Of a stretch of DNA of 64,000 nucleotides, positions 39,712 to 47,750 are shown one piece after another; within the stretch, counting starts at the first letter, position 1, and each line of letters starts with the position of its first letter. The DNA lies in contig NZ_SHMP01000005.1 in assembly GCF_004217335.1 (NCBI RefSeq), positions 186,001 through 250,000 of the forward strand, written 5' to 3'. The position numbers and the translations under genes were made by a program. Under the pieces are notes generated by a model. That model was given only the letters and a program-made list of their open reading frames with translations, had not been told where the DNA came from and searched no databases. This DNA comes from Natrinema hispanicum. Lineage in GTDB: Archaea > Halobacteriota > Halobacteria > Halobacteriales > Natrialbaceae.

Positions 39712-40635
39712 TCACTCGCCGCCCGAATCCGGCTGCCAGTCCTCCGGGACGTACTGCTGGAAGTCCGGATCTTCCGACAGCGCCTCCGGGAAGAACAACT
39801 GCTGGTCGTTCGCAGTGTAGTTCGCGATGAGCTCCTGTCCCTCGGGGCTAGTAAAGAAGCCGATGTAGGCCATCGCGAGCTGGTAGTTGACGTTGTCGTG
39901 GATCTCGGGGTTGACCGCCATGATCCCGTAGGGGTTCGAGAGCAGTTCCGGTCCACCCTCGATCGGGCCCTGAAGCAGAATCTCGAGATCGATGTTATCC
40001 TGCATCGAGAGATAGGTGCCCCGGTCGGCGAGCGTATACGCGCTCGATTCATCCGCGACAGTCAACGTATTCCCCATGCCGCTGCCGGTTTCCTGGTACC
40101 ACTCGCCGCTTGGCTCGATACCGGTTTCGGACCAGATCACTTTTTCTTTGGTGTGAGTCCCCGAGTCGTCGCCGCGGGAGGCGAACGTCGCTTGTGTGTT
40201 GGCGATGGCCTCGAATGCGGCCGTCGCCTGTTCGGTATTGCCCACGCCAGCTGGGTCGTCGCTCGGACCGACGACCACGAAGTCGTTGAACATCAGGTCC
40301 CGACGATTGACACCGTAGCCGTCCCGCATGAACTCGTCTTCTTGTGAGCGCGCGTGGACGAGGATCACGTCTGCGTTTCCGTTCCGAGCGGACTCGATCG
40401 CTTGCCCCGTCCCTTGTGCGTTTGCCGCGACTTGCACCCCGAACCGGTCCTGAAACTCGGCGTTGATCTCGTCGAGCAGTCCCGTGTCGTACGTACTCGT
40501 GGTCGTTGCAAGCGCGAGTTCCGCTCCAGCGATCGACCCCTCGTTGCCGTCGTTGCTGCTATTCAGACAGCCCGCGATGGCCGCCGTGAGCCCAGTCGCA
40601 CCTGCCCCTAAAAACTCTCGCCGTCGATATTCCAT
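39712..40635 (-). CDS. tupA: tungstate-binding lipoprotein (TupA-like)
   Basis: A 307-residue substrate-binding protein. The signal has [20 protein letters not shown]: a twin-arginine-type start and a lipobox with the lipidated cysteine at about 23. The mature N-terminus has the TupA hallmark [14 protein letters not shown]. Other TupA motifs are [16 protein letters not shown] and [12 protein letters not shown]. It captures tungstate (or molybdate) outside the membrane. It is the first gene of tupA-tupB-tupC-regulator. A TATA box lies 27-35 nt upstream. Confidence 0.9.
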   Translation of the reverse strand: MEYRRREFLGAGATGLTAAIAGCLNSSNDGNEGSIAGAELALATTTSTYDTGLLDEINAEFQDRFGVQVAANAQGTGQAIESARNGNADVILVHARSQEDEFMRDGYGVNRRDLMFNDFVVVGPSDDPAGVGNTEQATAAFEAIANTQATFASRGDDSGTHTKEKVIWSETGIEPSGEWYQETGSGMGNTLTVADESSAYTLADRGTYLSMQDNIDLEILLQGPIEGGPELLSNPYGIMAVNPEIHDNVNYQLAMAYIGFFTSPEGQELIANYTANDQQLFFPEALSEDPDFQQYVPEDWQPDSGGE

Positions 40636-40660
40636 ACCGGAAACAACGATGAATCGCAGT

Positions 40661-40670
40661 TGTATAAATG
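40661..40670 (-). promoter_or_regulatory. TATA box and direct repeats upstream of tupA
   Basis: Minus-strand CATTTATACA lies 26-35 nt upstream of tupA. It is flanked by CAAC repeats (CAAC-ATTTATA-CAAC), a plausible half-site arrangement for the neighbouring HTH-TOBE regulator. Confidence 0.45.
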
Positions 40671-40834
40671 TTGGGGCACAAATGGTTACGTCGTTCGCTC
40701 GAGCGCCCGATTTGAGGAGAAAGATAACGGCTTCTGGTTACGCACGCTGACCGACACGGCCGGAAGCCACCGGCAGAGCGCTACCCGACCTGTGCGACCG
40801 CCACGACGGCGTTCGTCTCGAATCCCCACACCAG

Positions 40835-41638
40835 CTACTCGTGTTTGTCCGGCATCGTCGAGTATCGCCCAGTCCCCCGCATGTCCGCTCGCTCCGACGG
40901 CGGCGGTGCCATCGTGGAGTGGCGCGTCGGACTGCCCGACGCCGTTCCGCGGTTCCGATCGCCGCCACGTCCGGTTTCCACGAGATCCCCGTCGTCCGCA
41001 GCGTCGGCGTCGTCTGCTTCGGCCGTAGCATCGTCCGCAGCGTCGGCGTCGGAACCTTCACGACTGGGTGTGCCGGCATTCGCCGTCTCGAGTCGCGCTT
41101 TGAGCTGCCGAATGTCGTCGCCGAACTGCTCGAACGAGGGCTGCATCGACGATCGAAGGCGATCCTCGAGATCGGCGGCCGTCTCCTCCGCATCGTCACT
41201 TTCGTCGGCCGCTAACTCGTCCGATCGATCCCCGCCGACACCATGTTCTTCGGCTTCGGCAGCCGATGCTGTCCGTTCGCCGATCGTCTCCCGGAGGTCG
41301 CTGACTGCCACTTCAAGGCAGTCCTCGTCGGCACGATCGGCAAGGGTTGCGAGTCGGAGCAACCGCTGGAGGTCCGCGACGTGCTCCTGCTTACCCAGGG
41401 CGATAGCCTCGGGGATCGAACCCGGTTCGGTTCCATCGTCGAGTGTGTCTAAGCCGACTGCTGTAAGCAACTCGTCGGGGTCGGCCGACTCGAGGAGGTC
41501 GCTCGCCTCGGTTGCGGTCTCGAGCAACGCTGTCTCGGCTGCCCCGTCGTCGCCATCGCCGGCGACGAGCGAGCCACTCGAGGCGTCGGCCTCGGTCAGT
41601 ACCTCCTGCACTCGGTCCTGGAGTTTCGAGTCGGTCAT
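40835..41638 (-). CDS. acidic hypothetical protein, cluster member 4
   Basis: A 267-residue protein I cannot assign. Residues 1-130 look folded and helical (KLQDRVQEVLTEADA, LLESADPDELLTAVGLDTL, HVADLQRLLRLATLADRADE). The rest is Glu/Asp/Ala-rich and probably disordered, with a late mixed tail (STMAPPPSERADMRGTG). It is the last of four co-directional genes for acidic proteins. No signal peptide, membrane segment or catalytic motif is visible. Confidence 0.65.
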   Translation of the reverse strand: MTDSKLQDRVQEVLTEADASSGSLVAGDGDDGAAETALLETATEASDLLESADPDELLTAVGLDTLDDGTEPGSIPEAIALGKQEHVADLQRLLRLATLADRADEDCLEVAVSDLRETIGERTASAAEAEEHGVGGDRSDELAADESDDAEETAADLEDRLRSSMQPSFEQFGDDIRQLKARLETANAGTPSREGSDADAADDATAEADDADAADDGDLVETGRGGDRNRGTASGSPTRHSTMAPPPSERADMRGTGRYSTMPDKHE

Positions 41639-41718
41639 GCGTGATCTCCCGATCTCGCTGCGCTGCTCGTCGTGTCGTTCGTCCCCCGTTCGACGCTGGG
41701 ACGGTGTGTTTCACTCCA

Positions 41719-42564
41719 TCATTCGGCTTCCGCCGCCGGTTCCAACTCCTCGTTCGAGTCCGAGTCCGGCTCATCGTCCATCACTGCCTCGATGATTTCG
41801 GCGGTCATCTCCTCGCGGCTGCGGTTCGCTTTCACGCCGACGTCTTTCGCGATCGACTGCAGATCGCTGTCGGACAGCACGCCGAGGAAATCCTCGAGCG
41901 TGTCCTTCCGGCGGTCCTCGAGGTGCTCCATCGACGACTCGTCTTTGCCATTGCCGGACGAGTCGGCTTCCTCGGTCGTCTCCTTGGATTCGCTCGTGAC
42001 ATCTTCGGCTGTCTCTTTTGCGTTGTCAGCAGTTCCCTCGACTGCCGCTCCTGCTTTGTCGGCAGCTTCTTTGACCGCCGCTTTGGCGTCCGGTTCGTCG
42101 CGCTCTTTGCCTTCGTCTTCCTGTTCTTCCGCTTCGTCCGCCGGTTTCTCGTCCTGTGGTTCAGTCTGTCCCCCACTCTCGTCGCCACCGATACCGTCCA
42201 GAAGTCCCTCGACACTGCTCCCGTCAGTGACGTCTTTGGCCATCGACGCGAGCGAATCGCGTCCCTCGAGTTCCGAGAACGACTCCTGGAGGGTGTCTCG
42301 AATCGCCGTCGAGAGGTCAGCCCGGATCTCGCCGAGTTCCTTCCCGTCCTCGACATCCGCGGCGATCGTCTCGTGGACAGTCCGGCCGACCGACGCGCCG
42401 ACGTCGCGTCCGAACTGCTCGCCGAACTGGCGGCCGACCGCTGCGCCGACGTCGCCGCCATCGATGCTGTCCTCGAGGCCCCCATCACCGAGTACCTCGG
42501 TGACATCGATCTGATTCGAGACTTCCTCGGCAACCATGCCTTTCAGTCCCGGTCCGTCACTCAC
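41719..42564 (-). CDS. glycine-zipper acidic protein with SAP-like end, cluster member 3
   Basis: About 281 residues. Near the N-terminus lies a block aligned with cluster member 2: IDV-x-E, ED-x-IDGG, then GAAVGRQFGEQFGRDVGASVGRT, a GxxxG-rich glycine zipper. An amphipathic region and a long acidic disordered part follow. The C-terminal ~45 residues (TLEDFLGVLSDSDLQSIAKD, then REEMTAEIIEAV) resemble SAP/Rho-N helix-extended-helix folds that bind nucleic acid. The GTG at 42564 gives MSDGPGLKGM, like member 2; a GTG three codons upstream is possible. Confidence 0.65.
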   Translation of the reverse strand: MSDGPGLKGMVAEEVSNQIDVTEVLGDGGLEDSIDGGDVGAAVGRQFGEQFGRDVGASVGRTVHETIAADVEDGKELGEIRADLSTAIRDTLQESFSELEGRDSLASMAKDVTDGSSVEGLLDGIGGDESGGQTEPQDEKPADEAEEQEDEGKERDEPDAKAAVKEAADKAGAAVEGTADNAKETAEDVTSESKETTEEADSSGNGKDESSMEHLEDRRKDTLEDFLGVLSDSDLQSIAKDVGVKANRSREEMTAEIIEAVMDDEPDSDSNEELEPAAEAE

Positions 42565-42623
42565 GTCTCTCACCTCGAGTTAGTCCGCGGCGATGGAGCG
42601 CATAGTATTCGAGTCGCATGGGG

Positions 42624-43097
42624 TTACTCCTCCGCTTCGGACGCCTGGTCCGGTTCTTCGTCAGCCGATGCTTCGGCCTCCGTGCCCGTCTCGGCATCGC
42701 CCTCCGACTCGGGTTCCGTGTCAGCGCCAGCTTCAGATTCGTCTCCGTCAGGCTCGGCTTCTCCCTCGTCGTCCCCGGCTGCTTCCGCTTCCTCCGCGGT
42801 GGGCTCTTCGTCTGTAGCTTCATCGACCGTGTCGGCTGGCTCTTCGTCCGCTTGGGCGTGCTCTCCAGCGCTGGAACTGAGCAGTTCGTCGACGACCATG
42901 TCCCCGATCGTCCGCCCGAGGGATTCACCGATCGCTCGTCCGAGGATCGCACCGATCTGTCCGCCCAGCGCTTCGCCGAGCGGCTTGTCCCCGTCAATTT
43001 CGTCCTCCCACTGGGTTCCTTCGACTAGTTCGTCGACATCGACGTTGTCGCTAATCTTCTCGGTATCGATCCGCTGGGTCAGTGTGCTGTCGCTCAT
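42624..43097 (-). CDS. glycine-zipper acidic protein, cluster member 2
   Basis: A 157-residue protein. Residues 19-70 hold VDVDELVEGTQWEDEIDG followed by a glycine-zipper helix (GEALGGQIGAILGRAIGESL, then GRTIGDMVVDELL). The remainder is an almost pure Glu/Asp/Ala/Ser tail. The helix could pack against another helix or a membrane. The zipper aligns with that of cluster member 3, so the two are likely paralogues that interact. Its gene overlaps member 1 by 4 nt, so translation is coupled. No known family was recognised. Confidence 0.65.
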   Translation of the reverse strand: MSDSTLTQRIDTEKISDNVDVDELVEGTQWEDEIDGDKPLGEALGGQIGAILGRAIGESLGRTIGDMVVDELLSSSAGEHAQADEEPADTVDEATDEEPTAEEAEAAGDDEGEAEPDGDESEAGADTEPESEGDAETGTEAEASADEEPDQASEAEE

Positions 43098-43930
43098 GAC
43101 GGTACCTCCGCTTGTGACGGTTCCGTCCGTTCGCCGGGCGCATCAGTGCGCTCGGGCTCGAGTCGTTCGACTACCTGCTCGATTACTTCACTGACGATCG
43201 CTGCCACGACCTCCTCGGTGGGGAAGCTAGGAACCAGCGCGGCCAGCTTCGCTTTGAGCCAGCCGACTGCGCTGGAGATGCGGCCGGGGGAGTCATCACC
43301 CGGTTCTGCGTCTTCGCCTTCCGTCTCACCGTCGGCACCACGACCCCCGAACAGGGCATCAAGAAATTCACTTGGCTTGTTCAGCAGTGATTCCACCGTC
43401 TCGAGCATGCCACTCGACCCGTCGAAGAGCCCCGAGACTGTTGCAAGGAGGTTCCCGAGCAGGTTGTTCTCGCCCGGTCGCGCTGAGACATCGAGTGTGA
43501 CCGGATTCAGGTTCACCTCGAGGCCGAGTAAATCGAGGAACAGACCCTCGAGGTCGAGATGGAGGACGCCTGCAACCGCCTCGTCCTGATAGACGTCGTC
43601 GGCGTCTTCGATGTGGTATTCGTCTTCTTCCGCTGTCTCCTCTTCCGCTTCCGGTTCCGCTGCTTCTTCCTCGACTTCCGGCTCTTCTATCTCGTCCTCG
43701 TCTTCGCCCTCGGTTTCTTCGCTTTCGGGTGCGTCTTCGACTTCTCCCCCGGTCTCACTGTCGGTCGTTTCGTCTTCCGGTTCTTCCACCTCCGCCTGTC
43801 CGCCATCAGTCACCACTCGGCGTGGCGGCCCTGCCGCATGTACGGCGCTGTCAGGACGGCTCGAGGACCGCTCGTCCCGCCTGAAATCCAAGCGTTCCTC
43901 GAGTCCGCCATCTGCGAACTCACTGGTCAT
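43094..43930 (-). CDS. acidic protein with GNLLGNLL core, cluster member 1
   Basis: A 278-residue protein. A disordered Glu-rich region (45-105) leads to a compact hydrophobic core (about 118-170): VLHLDLEGLFLDLLGLEVNL, NPVTLDVSARPG, then NNLLGNLLATVSGLFDG. I recall similar 'LDLLGL...PGxGNLLGNLLCAVAGLLDG' segments in uncharacterised bacterial and archaeal proteins. Two amphipathic helices close the protein (AVGWLKAKLAALVP; VVAAIVSEVIEQVVERL). The start MTSEFADGGL was chosen; an upstream ATG adds 22 basic residues of different style. First gene of the cluster. Confidence 0.68.
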   Translation of the reverse strand: MTSEFADGGLEERLDFRRDERSSSRPDSAVHAAGPPRRVVTDGGQAEVEEPEDETTDSETGGEVEDAPESEETEGEDEDEIEEPEVEEEAAEPEAEEETAEEDEYHIEDADDVYQDEAVAGVLHLDLEGLFLDLLGLEVNLNPVTLDVSARPGENNLLGNLLATVSGLFDGSSGMLETVESLLNKPSEFLDALFGGRGADGETEGEDAEPGDDSPGRISSAVGWLKAKLAALVPSFPTEEVVAAIVSEVIEQVVERLEPERTDAPGERTEPSQAEVPS

Positions 43931-44046
43931 TGTCCGGAAAAGCAGAAGGCAAGGGCAGTTGTGGCGGTTGGCCTTGCGTATGCGGCTATCAGTCACCCGC
44001 TAACGGAAAATAACTGTACACGCTTGGCCGACCGACCTGATCGGCG

Positions 44047-45321
44047 CTACTCGAGCGAGCCGACACAAAGCGCGTATTCGCCGCGCGTCGCTCCCTCGTC
44101 GTGGTACTCGACAGGTTCTTCGATCGCAGCGACGGTGTCGTCGGCGACGGCAGCTGCCGTAGCGATTCCATCGATGCGTTCGACTCCCTCCGCGCCGGAC
44201 TCGAGATCGAACCAGCGGGCGGCGTGGGTGTCGGGATCGCGAACCCGGAAGTTCTGCGCACAGGGCGCGACGAGCCGATCGCCGTCGGTCGCCAGCCCGT
44301 GGACGAACCCGCGAACCGCATCGTCCCAGACGAGGTCGCCGTTGGCGTCGAACGCGGCGACCCGGTGTTCGTTTGGATGCCGGCTCTCGGTTTCGCGACT
44401 CTCCGCGGCATAGGTGTTGCCTGTCACGAACGCCACCCGGCCGTCGTTCGCGTAGGCGTGGTTCGGATAGGCATACAGCGTCTCGCCGTCGATCTCGGTT
44501 TCGACCGCGAGGTCGACGTGCCAGCGCTCGGCACCGCCGGGGCCAAGCAGATAGCCGCGTTTGTCACCGTGACTCGAGACGGCGATCGCCTCGCCATCGA
44601 ATGAGACGTCGCCGACGCGGCGGTCGCCGTCGGTGCCGGGGTCCCAGGTCCACGCGAGCTCGCCCGACTCGGCCTCGAGGACGACCAGTCCGGTGTCGTG
44701 ATCGCCCATACAGCGGTTGTAGCCCACCGCGAGTTGCTCGCCGTCGGCATCGAGGTCGAGCGCGATCGGCGAGGCGTCGGTCTCGTAGGTCCAGCAGACG
44801 TCACCGTCGGCATCGAACGCATAGACCGTGCTGTGCCACTGGCGAGTCTCGCCGTCGCGTTCGTAGCGTCGCGCAGCAGCATAGAGCCGCTCGTTTCCGT
44901 CGGCGTCCGTGCCGGTCTCGAGCGCGACGACGTAGGGCAGGTAGAAGACGGTGTCCTTGACTGCCTCGCCGACATCGTCAGCGGTGTCGTAGCGCCAGCG
45001 CTGCTCGCCCGTCTCGGCGTCGTAGGCGACGATCGCGCCGGTGTCGCCGCGGCCAGCGACGACGATCGTTTCGTCGTCCTCGAGCGACGCGATGCCGACC
45101 GCGTGGTCCGGATGATCGACCGTCCAGCGGGTCTCGAGCGAATCGGCGTCACGGGCGGTGACGGTGCCGTCCCACTCGCCGGTGACGACGAGGTCGCCCG
45201 ACTCGGCAACGCCGACCGCGGATCGGGTCCACATGTGCCGGCTCCGTGCTGGCTCGATCTCGCCGAGCGGTTCCCGTCGGAGATCGATCTCGCTGTCGTG
45301 TTCGGGTGCAGGTTCAGCCAT
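44047..45321 (-). CDS. PQQ-like beta-propeller protein
   Basis: A 424-residue beta-propeller. Each blade has the pattern 'x-G-x-V-x-A-x-D-A-x-(T/S)-G-x-x-x-W-x-x' (for example VAYDAETGEQRWRYDT, YAFDADGDVCWTYET and VVLEAESGELAWTWDP), like the PQQ/BamB repeat. No signal peptide is visible, so it is probably cytosolic. Its start lies 2 nt after the DUF3209 stop (an alternative GTG at 45327 would overlap). It is the last gene of the cobalamin operon and so may be linked to cobalt or corrinoid handling (inference from position). Confidence 0.78.
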   Translation of the reverse strand: MAEPAPEHDSEIDLRREPLGEIEPARSRHMWTRSAVGVAESGDLVVTGEWDGTVTARDADSLETRWTVDHPDHAVGIASLEDDETIVVAGRGDTGAIVAYDAETGEQRWRYDTADDVGEAVKDTVFYLPYVVALETGTDADGNERLYAAARRYERDGETRQWHSTVYAFDADGDVCWTYETDASPIALDLDADGEQLAVGYNRCMGDHDTGLVVLEAESGELAWTWDPGTDGDRRVGDVSFDGEAIAVSSHGDKRGYLLGPGGAERWHVDLAVETEIDGETLYAYPNHAYANDGRVAFVTGNTYAAESRETESRHPNEHRVAAFDANGDLVWDDAVRGFVHGLATDGDRLVAPCAQNFRVRDPDTHAARWFDLESGAEGVERIDGIATAAAVADDTVAAIEEPVEYHDEGATRGEYALCVGSLE

Positions 45322-45323
45322 CG

Positions 45324-45695
45324 TCACTCCTCTACCGGAAACGTCTCGTGGAGGGTGTCGTGGGCATCGCCGAGCCCCTCGACGATGCTCTCGCCTTGCG
45401 TGGCCAGCCGTCCGACCGCTCGCTCGGCGTCACGAACCGCCAGCAGTCGCCCTCGCGTGTAATCGTATTCCGGGTCGTCGCTGTCCATCGTGGCGACCTC
45501 CTCCTCTAAATCGACCAGCGCCGCGTCGAGATGGCGCTGCAGCTCGGTGAGGCTGTCGGCCTCTACGAGGCCCTGAATCGGGCCCTCGAGGTGGCCCTCG
45601 AGTTCTTTCTCCGCGTGCTCGCGGGCGCTGTCGTCCCCGACACCGAGGACGTTCATCAATCCGAGTCGTAGTGCTTCGATTTCGTGGCAGCTCAT
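45324..45695 (-). CDS. DUF3209 family protein
   Basis: A 123-residue all-helical acidic protein. The start is MSCHEIEALRLGLMNVLG, and HLEGPIQGLVEADSL and DYTRGRLLAVRDAERAV follow. I recognise this as DUF3209, a family found almost only next to cobalamin genes in haloarchaea and relatives. The N-terminal Cys-His could bind metal. The function is unknown. It lies 53 nt after cbiX and just before the propeller gene on the same strand. Confidence 0.8.
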   Translation of the reverse strand: MSCHEIEALRLGLMNVLGVGDDSAREHAEKELEGHLEGPIQGLVEADSLTELQRHLDAALVDLEEEVATMDSDDPEYDYTRGRLLAVRDAERAVGRLATQGESIVEGLGDAHDTLHETFPVEE

Positions 45696-45748
45696 GGGTG
45701 AATGGTAGTGGTAAATCGTGTGTCGTCTCAGTGGTCGATACAACTCCG

Positions 45749-46981
45749 CTACAGCGTTTGATCGACGAGATCGCTGACGATGCGGTCTCGATCAAGGTGG
45801 TCGGCGACGATCCGCTCGGCATCGTCGTCCGCGACGTCGCCGTACCAGATTCCATCGGGGTAGACCGCGACCATCGGCCCGTCGCCACAGCGGCCGAGAC
45901 AGGACGACCGCGTGATGCGGGCGTCGGCGTGTTCGGAGTCCCGGACCTCCTGACGGAGTCGTTCGAGCACCGCCGGCGAGCCCATTTTCGCGCAGGTCTG
46001 GTTGGTACAAACCGCGACGTGCTTTGCGGGCGCGTCGTGGCTGTGGGGCTCGTCGTCGATATCCTCGCGGTCGGCGTGGGCCTCCTGGTGGGCCAGCGCA
46101 CGCAACATAGCGCGTGCGCCGCCGACGTCTTCCTCGTAGCCCTCGAGGTCGACCTTGTACTTGCAGGTGTCACAGGACATCTCGACGCTGCCCGATCGCG
46201 CCTCCTGCCAGCGATCGGCGAAGACATCGAGCAGCCGTGAGTCCGTCCCGAGCGGGTCGCCGGCCAGCGCGTCGACGTAGGGATAGTCCTCGTCGAACTC
46301 GGCGGTCCAGTCGCGGACCCGCTGGGTGAGGACGCCGTCGCCGAGCATATAGGGGAGCACGACGACCGCGTCGGGGCGGTGTTTCGAGAGCCCATGCAAG
46401 GTGTCCTCGAGCGTCGGCTCCGTGACACCGATGAACGTCGCCTCCACGCGGTCGAAGTCCCGGCCCTCGAACAGCAAGCGGGCGAGTTTGTGCACGTCGC
46501 CGTTGGCGTCTGGATCGCTCGAGCCCCGCCCACAGACGACGACAGCGACGTCATCTTCGGTGCGATCGACGCCCAGTTCGCGTTCGACGGCAGCGGCGCG
46601 GTCGTCCAGCAGATCCAAGATGGCGGGATGAACCCCCAGATGTGCGCCGTTGTTGATCGCGATCTCATGTTCAGCGCGGGCCTGCTCGATCGCCAGCGGC
46701 ACGTCGTTTTTGACGTGGCTCGCGGCAAAAAGCGAGCAGTGGACGACCGTCACCTGATCGGCGACGGGTGCAAGTCCTGCGAAGGCCTCGTCAATCGACG
46801 GCTCCGCGAGCTCGAGGAACGCGGCGTCGACCGGAATCCCGAGCCGTGACTCGAGGCCAGCGGCCAGTTCGCGGACCTGTTCGTTCGATTTCTCGCGTCT
46901 GGAGCCGTGGCCGATCAGGAGGACGGCTTCGTCATCGAAGCCAGCCACCGTCGCGGGCGTGGAGTCGTCAGGTGTGCTCAT
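45749..46981 (-). CDS. cbiX: sirohydrochlorin cobaltochelatase CbiX with ferredoxin domain
   Basis: A 410-residue protein. The N-terminal half is a two-copy CbiX chelatase: LLIGHGSRREKSNEQV with its catalytic histidine at the start, and VVVCGRGSSDPDANG as the second half-domain. It inserts Co2+ into sirohydrochlorin, the first committed step of the anaerobic pathway. The C-terminal ~130 residues have a CDTC pair and a thioredoxin-like [2Fe-2S] ferredoxin (CTNQTCAKMGSP and SSCLGRCGDGP). The start MSTPDDSTPA was chosen over an antisense-like upstream frame. Confidence 0.92.
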   Translation of the reverse strand: MSTPDDSTPATVAGFDDEAVLLIGHGSRREKSNEQVRELAAGLESRLGIPVDAAFLELAEPSIDEAFAGLAPVADQVTVVHCSLFAASHVKNDVPLAIEQARAEHEIAINNGAHLGVHPAILDLLDDRAAAVERELGVDRTEDDVAVVVCGRGSSDPDANGDVHKLARLLFEGRDFDRVEATFIGVTEPTLEDTLHGLSKHRPDAVVVLPYMLGDGVLTQRVRDWTAEFDEDYPYVDALAGDPLGTDSRLLDVFADRWQEARSGSVEMSCDTCKYKVDLEGYEEDVGGARAMLRALAHQEAHADREDIDDEPHSHDAPAKHVAVCTNQTCAKMGSPAVLERLRQEVRDSEHADARITRSSCLGRCGDGPMVAVYPDGIWYGDVADDDAERIVADHLDRDRIVSDLVDQTL

Positions 46982-46994
46982 CGATCTGGGTAAG

Positions 46995-47750
46995 CTACGG
47001 CTGGTCGCCGTCGTACGCCGACGCTTGCTCGATGCTCCGCTCGAGCTTGCGGCGGCGACTCGGCGCGAACAGGCCGGTTTCCTCGCAGTTCTCGTAGAGC
47101 CAGGTGCCGAACGCGGGCACAGCGTCGTCGTCGACGCCGAACCAGTAGCCACCCGACGAGGTCGCCGAAAGGTCGCCCGTGGGGGCGTCGATTGGACAGT
47201 CGGCAATCAGCTCTTGTGTCGCCTCGAGCAGTTCTCGGTCGTCGTGGACGAAGGAAATGCCAACTGTGCCACTCGAGGACTTAAAGCAGATCGTGCCACT
47301 GCCCTCGAGCAGGCCCCGAAGGAGCTCCCGATCGTGACTCGAGAACGCACCGAATCGGTAGTTTCCGCGGCCGTCGACGGGGAGCGAGAGCGTGCTGTTT
47401 CGACCTAACAGCCGTCTATCATCCCCGTCGCCGATCGACAGCGTGTACTCGTCTTCCGTGCGCGTGATCGAGGTGTCGTGGGCGTACTCGCGGGTCGTCG
47501 TCTCGTGTGCGACATCCCCGCCCGCGATCGCAGCGAGCACCTGGGCGGACTCCTCGTCGTTGGTGACGACCTCGAGATGCTCACGGCTTCGCCGTTCGCC
47601 GTCCGTGGTTCTCGCTTCGCTCCGAACCACGCGCCCGCTCCCGGCAACGTGGCCCCAGAAGTACGCCGTGGCGGCGTGTCCCGCGAGCGGGTCCGAGGGG
47701 ACCGCAATCTCGAGGGCGTCGCCGTCAGCCGTCGGGTCGGTGTCGCTCAT
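46995..47750 (-). CDS. LAGLIDADG-like cobalamin operon protein
   Basis: A 251-residue protein of the kind labelled 'cobalamin biosynthesis protein' in haloarchaea. Two segments recall the LAGLIDADG endonuclease motif: AYFWGHVAGSGRVV near residue 30 and ELLRGLLEGSGTICF near 150. The key acidic residue is replaced by serine in both (GSG instead of ADG), so nuclease activity is unlikely. It overlaps the ferredoxin gene by 4 nt and precedes cbiX by 13 nt, so it is a full member of the operon. The role is unknown. Confidence 0.7.
   Translation of the reverse strand: MSDTDPTADGDALEIAVPSDPLAGHAATAYFWGHVAGSGRVVRSEARTTDGERRSREHLEVVTNDEESAQVLAAIAGGDVAHETTTREYAHDTSITRTEDEYTLSIGDGDDRRLLGRNSTLSLPVDGRGNYRFGAFSSHDRELLRGLLEGSGTICFKSSSGTVGISFVHDDRELLEATQELIADCPIDAPTGDLSATSSGGYWFGVDDDAVPAFGTWLYENCEETGLFAPSRRRKLERSIEQASAYDGDQP

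Noticed and set aside
41512..43194. 560-codon open frame on the plus strand across the acidic cluster
   Set aside because: It is rich in Ser, Arg and Phe, as expected when Glu/Asp-rich genes are read backwards. The minus-strand genes have starts, stops and overlaps that fit operon structure.
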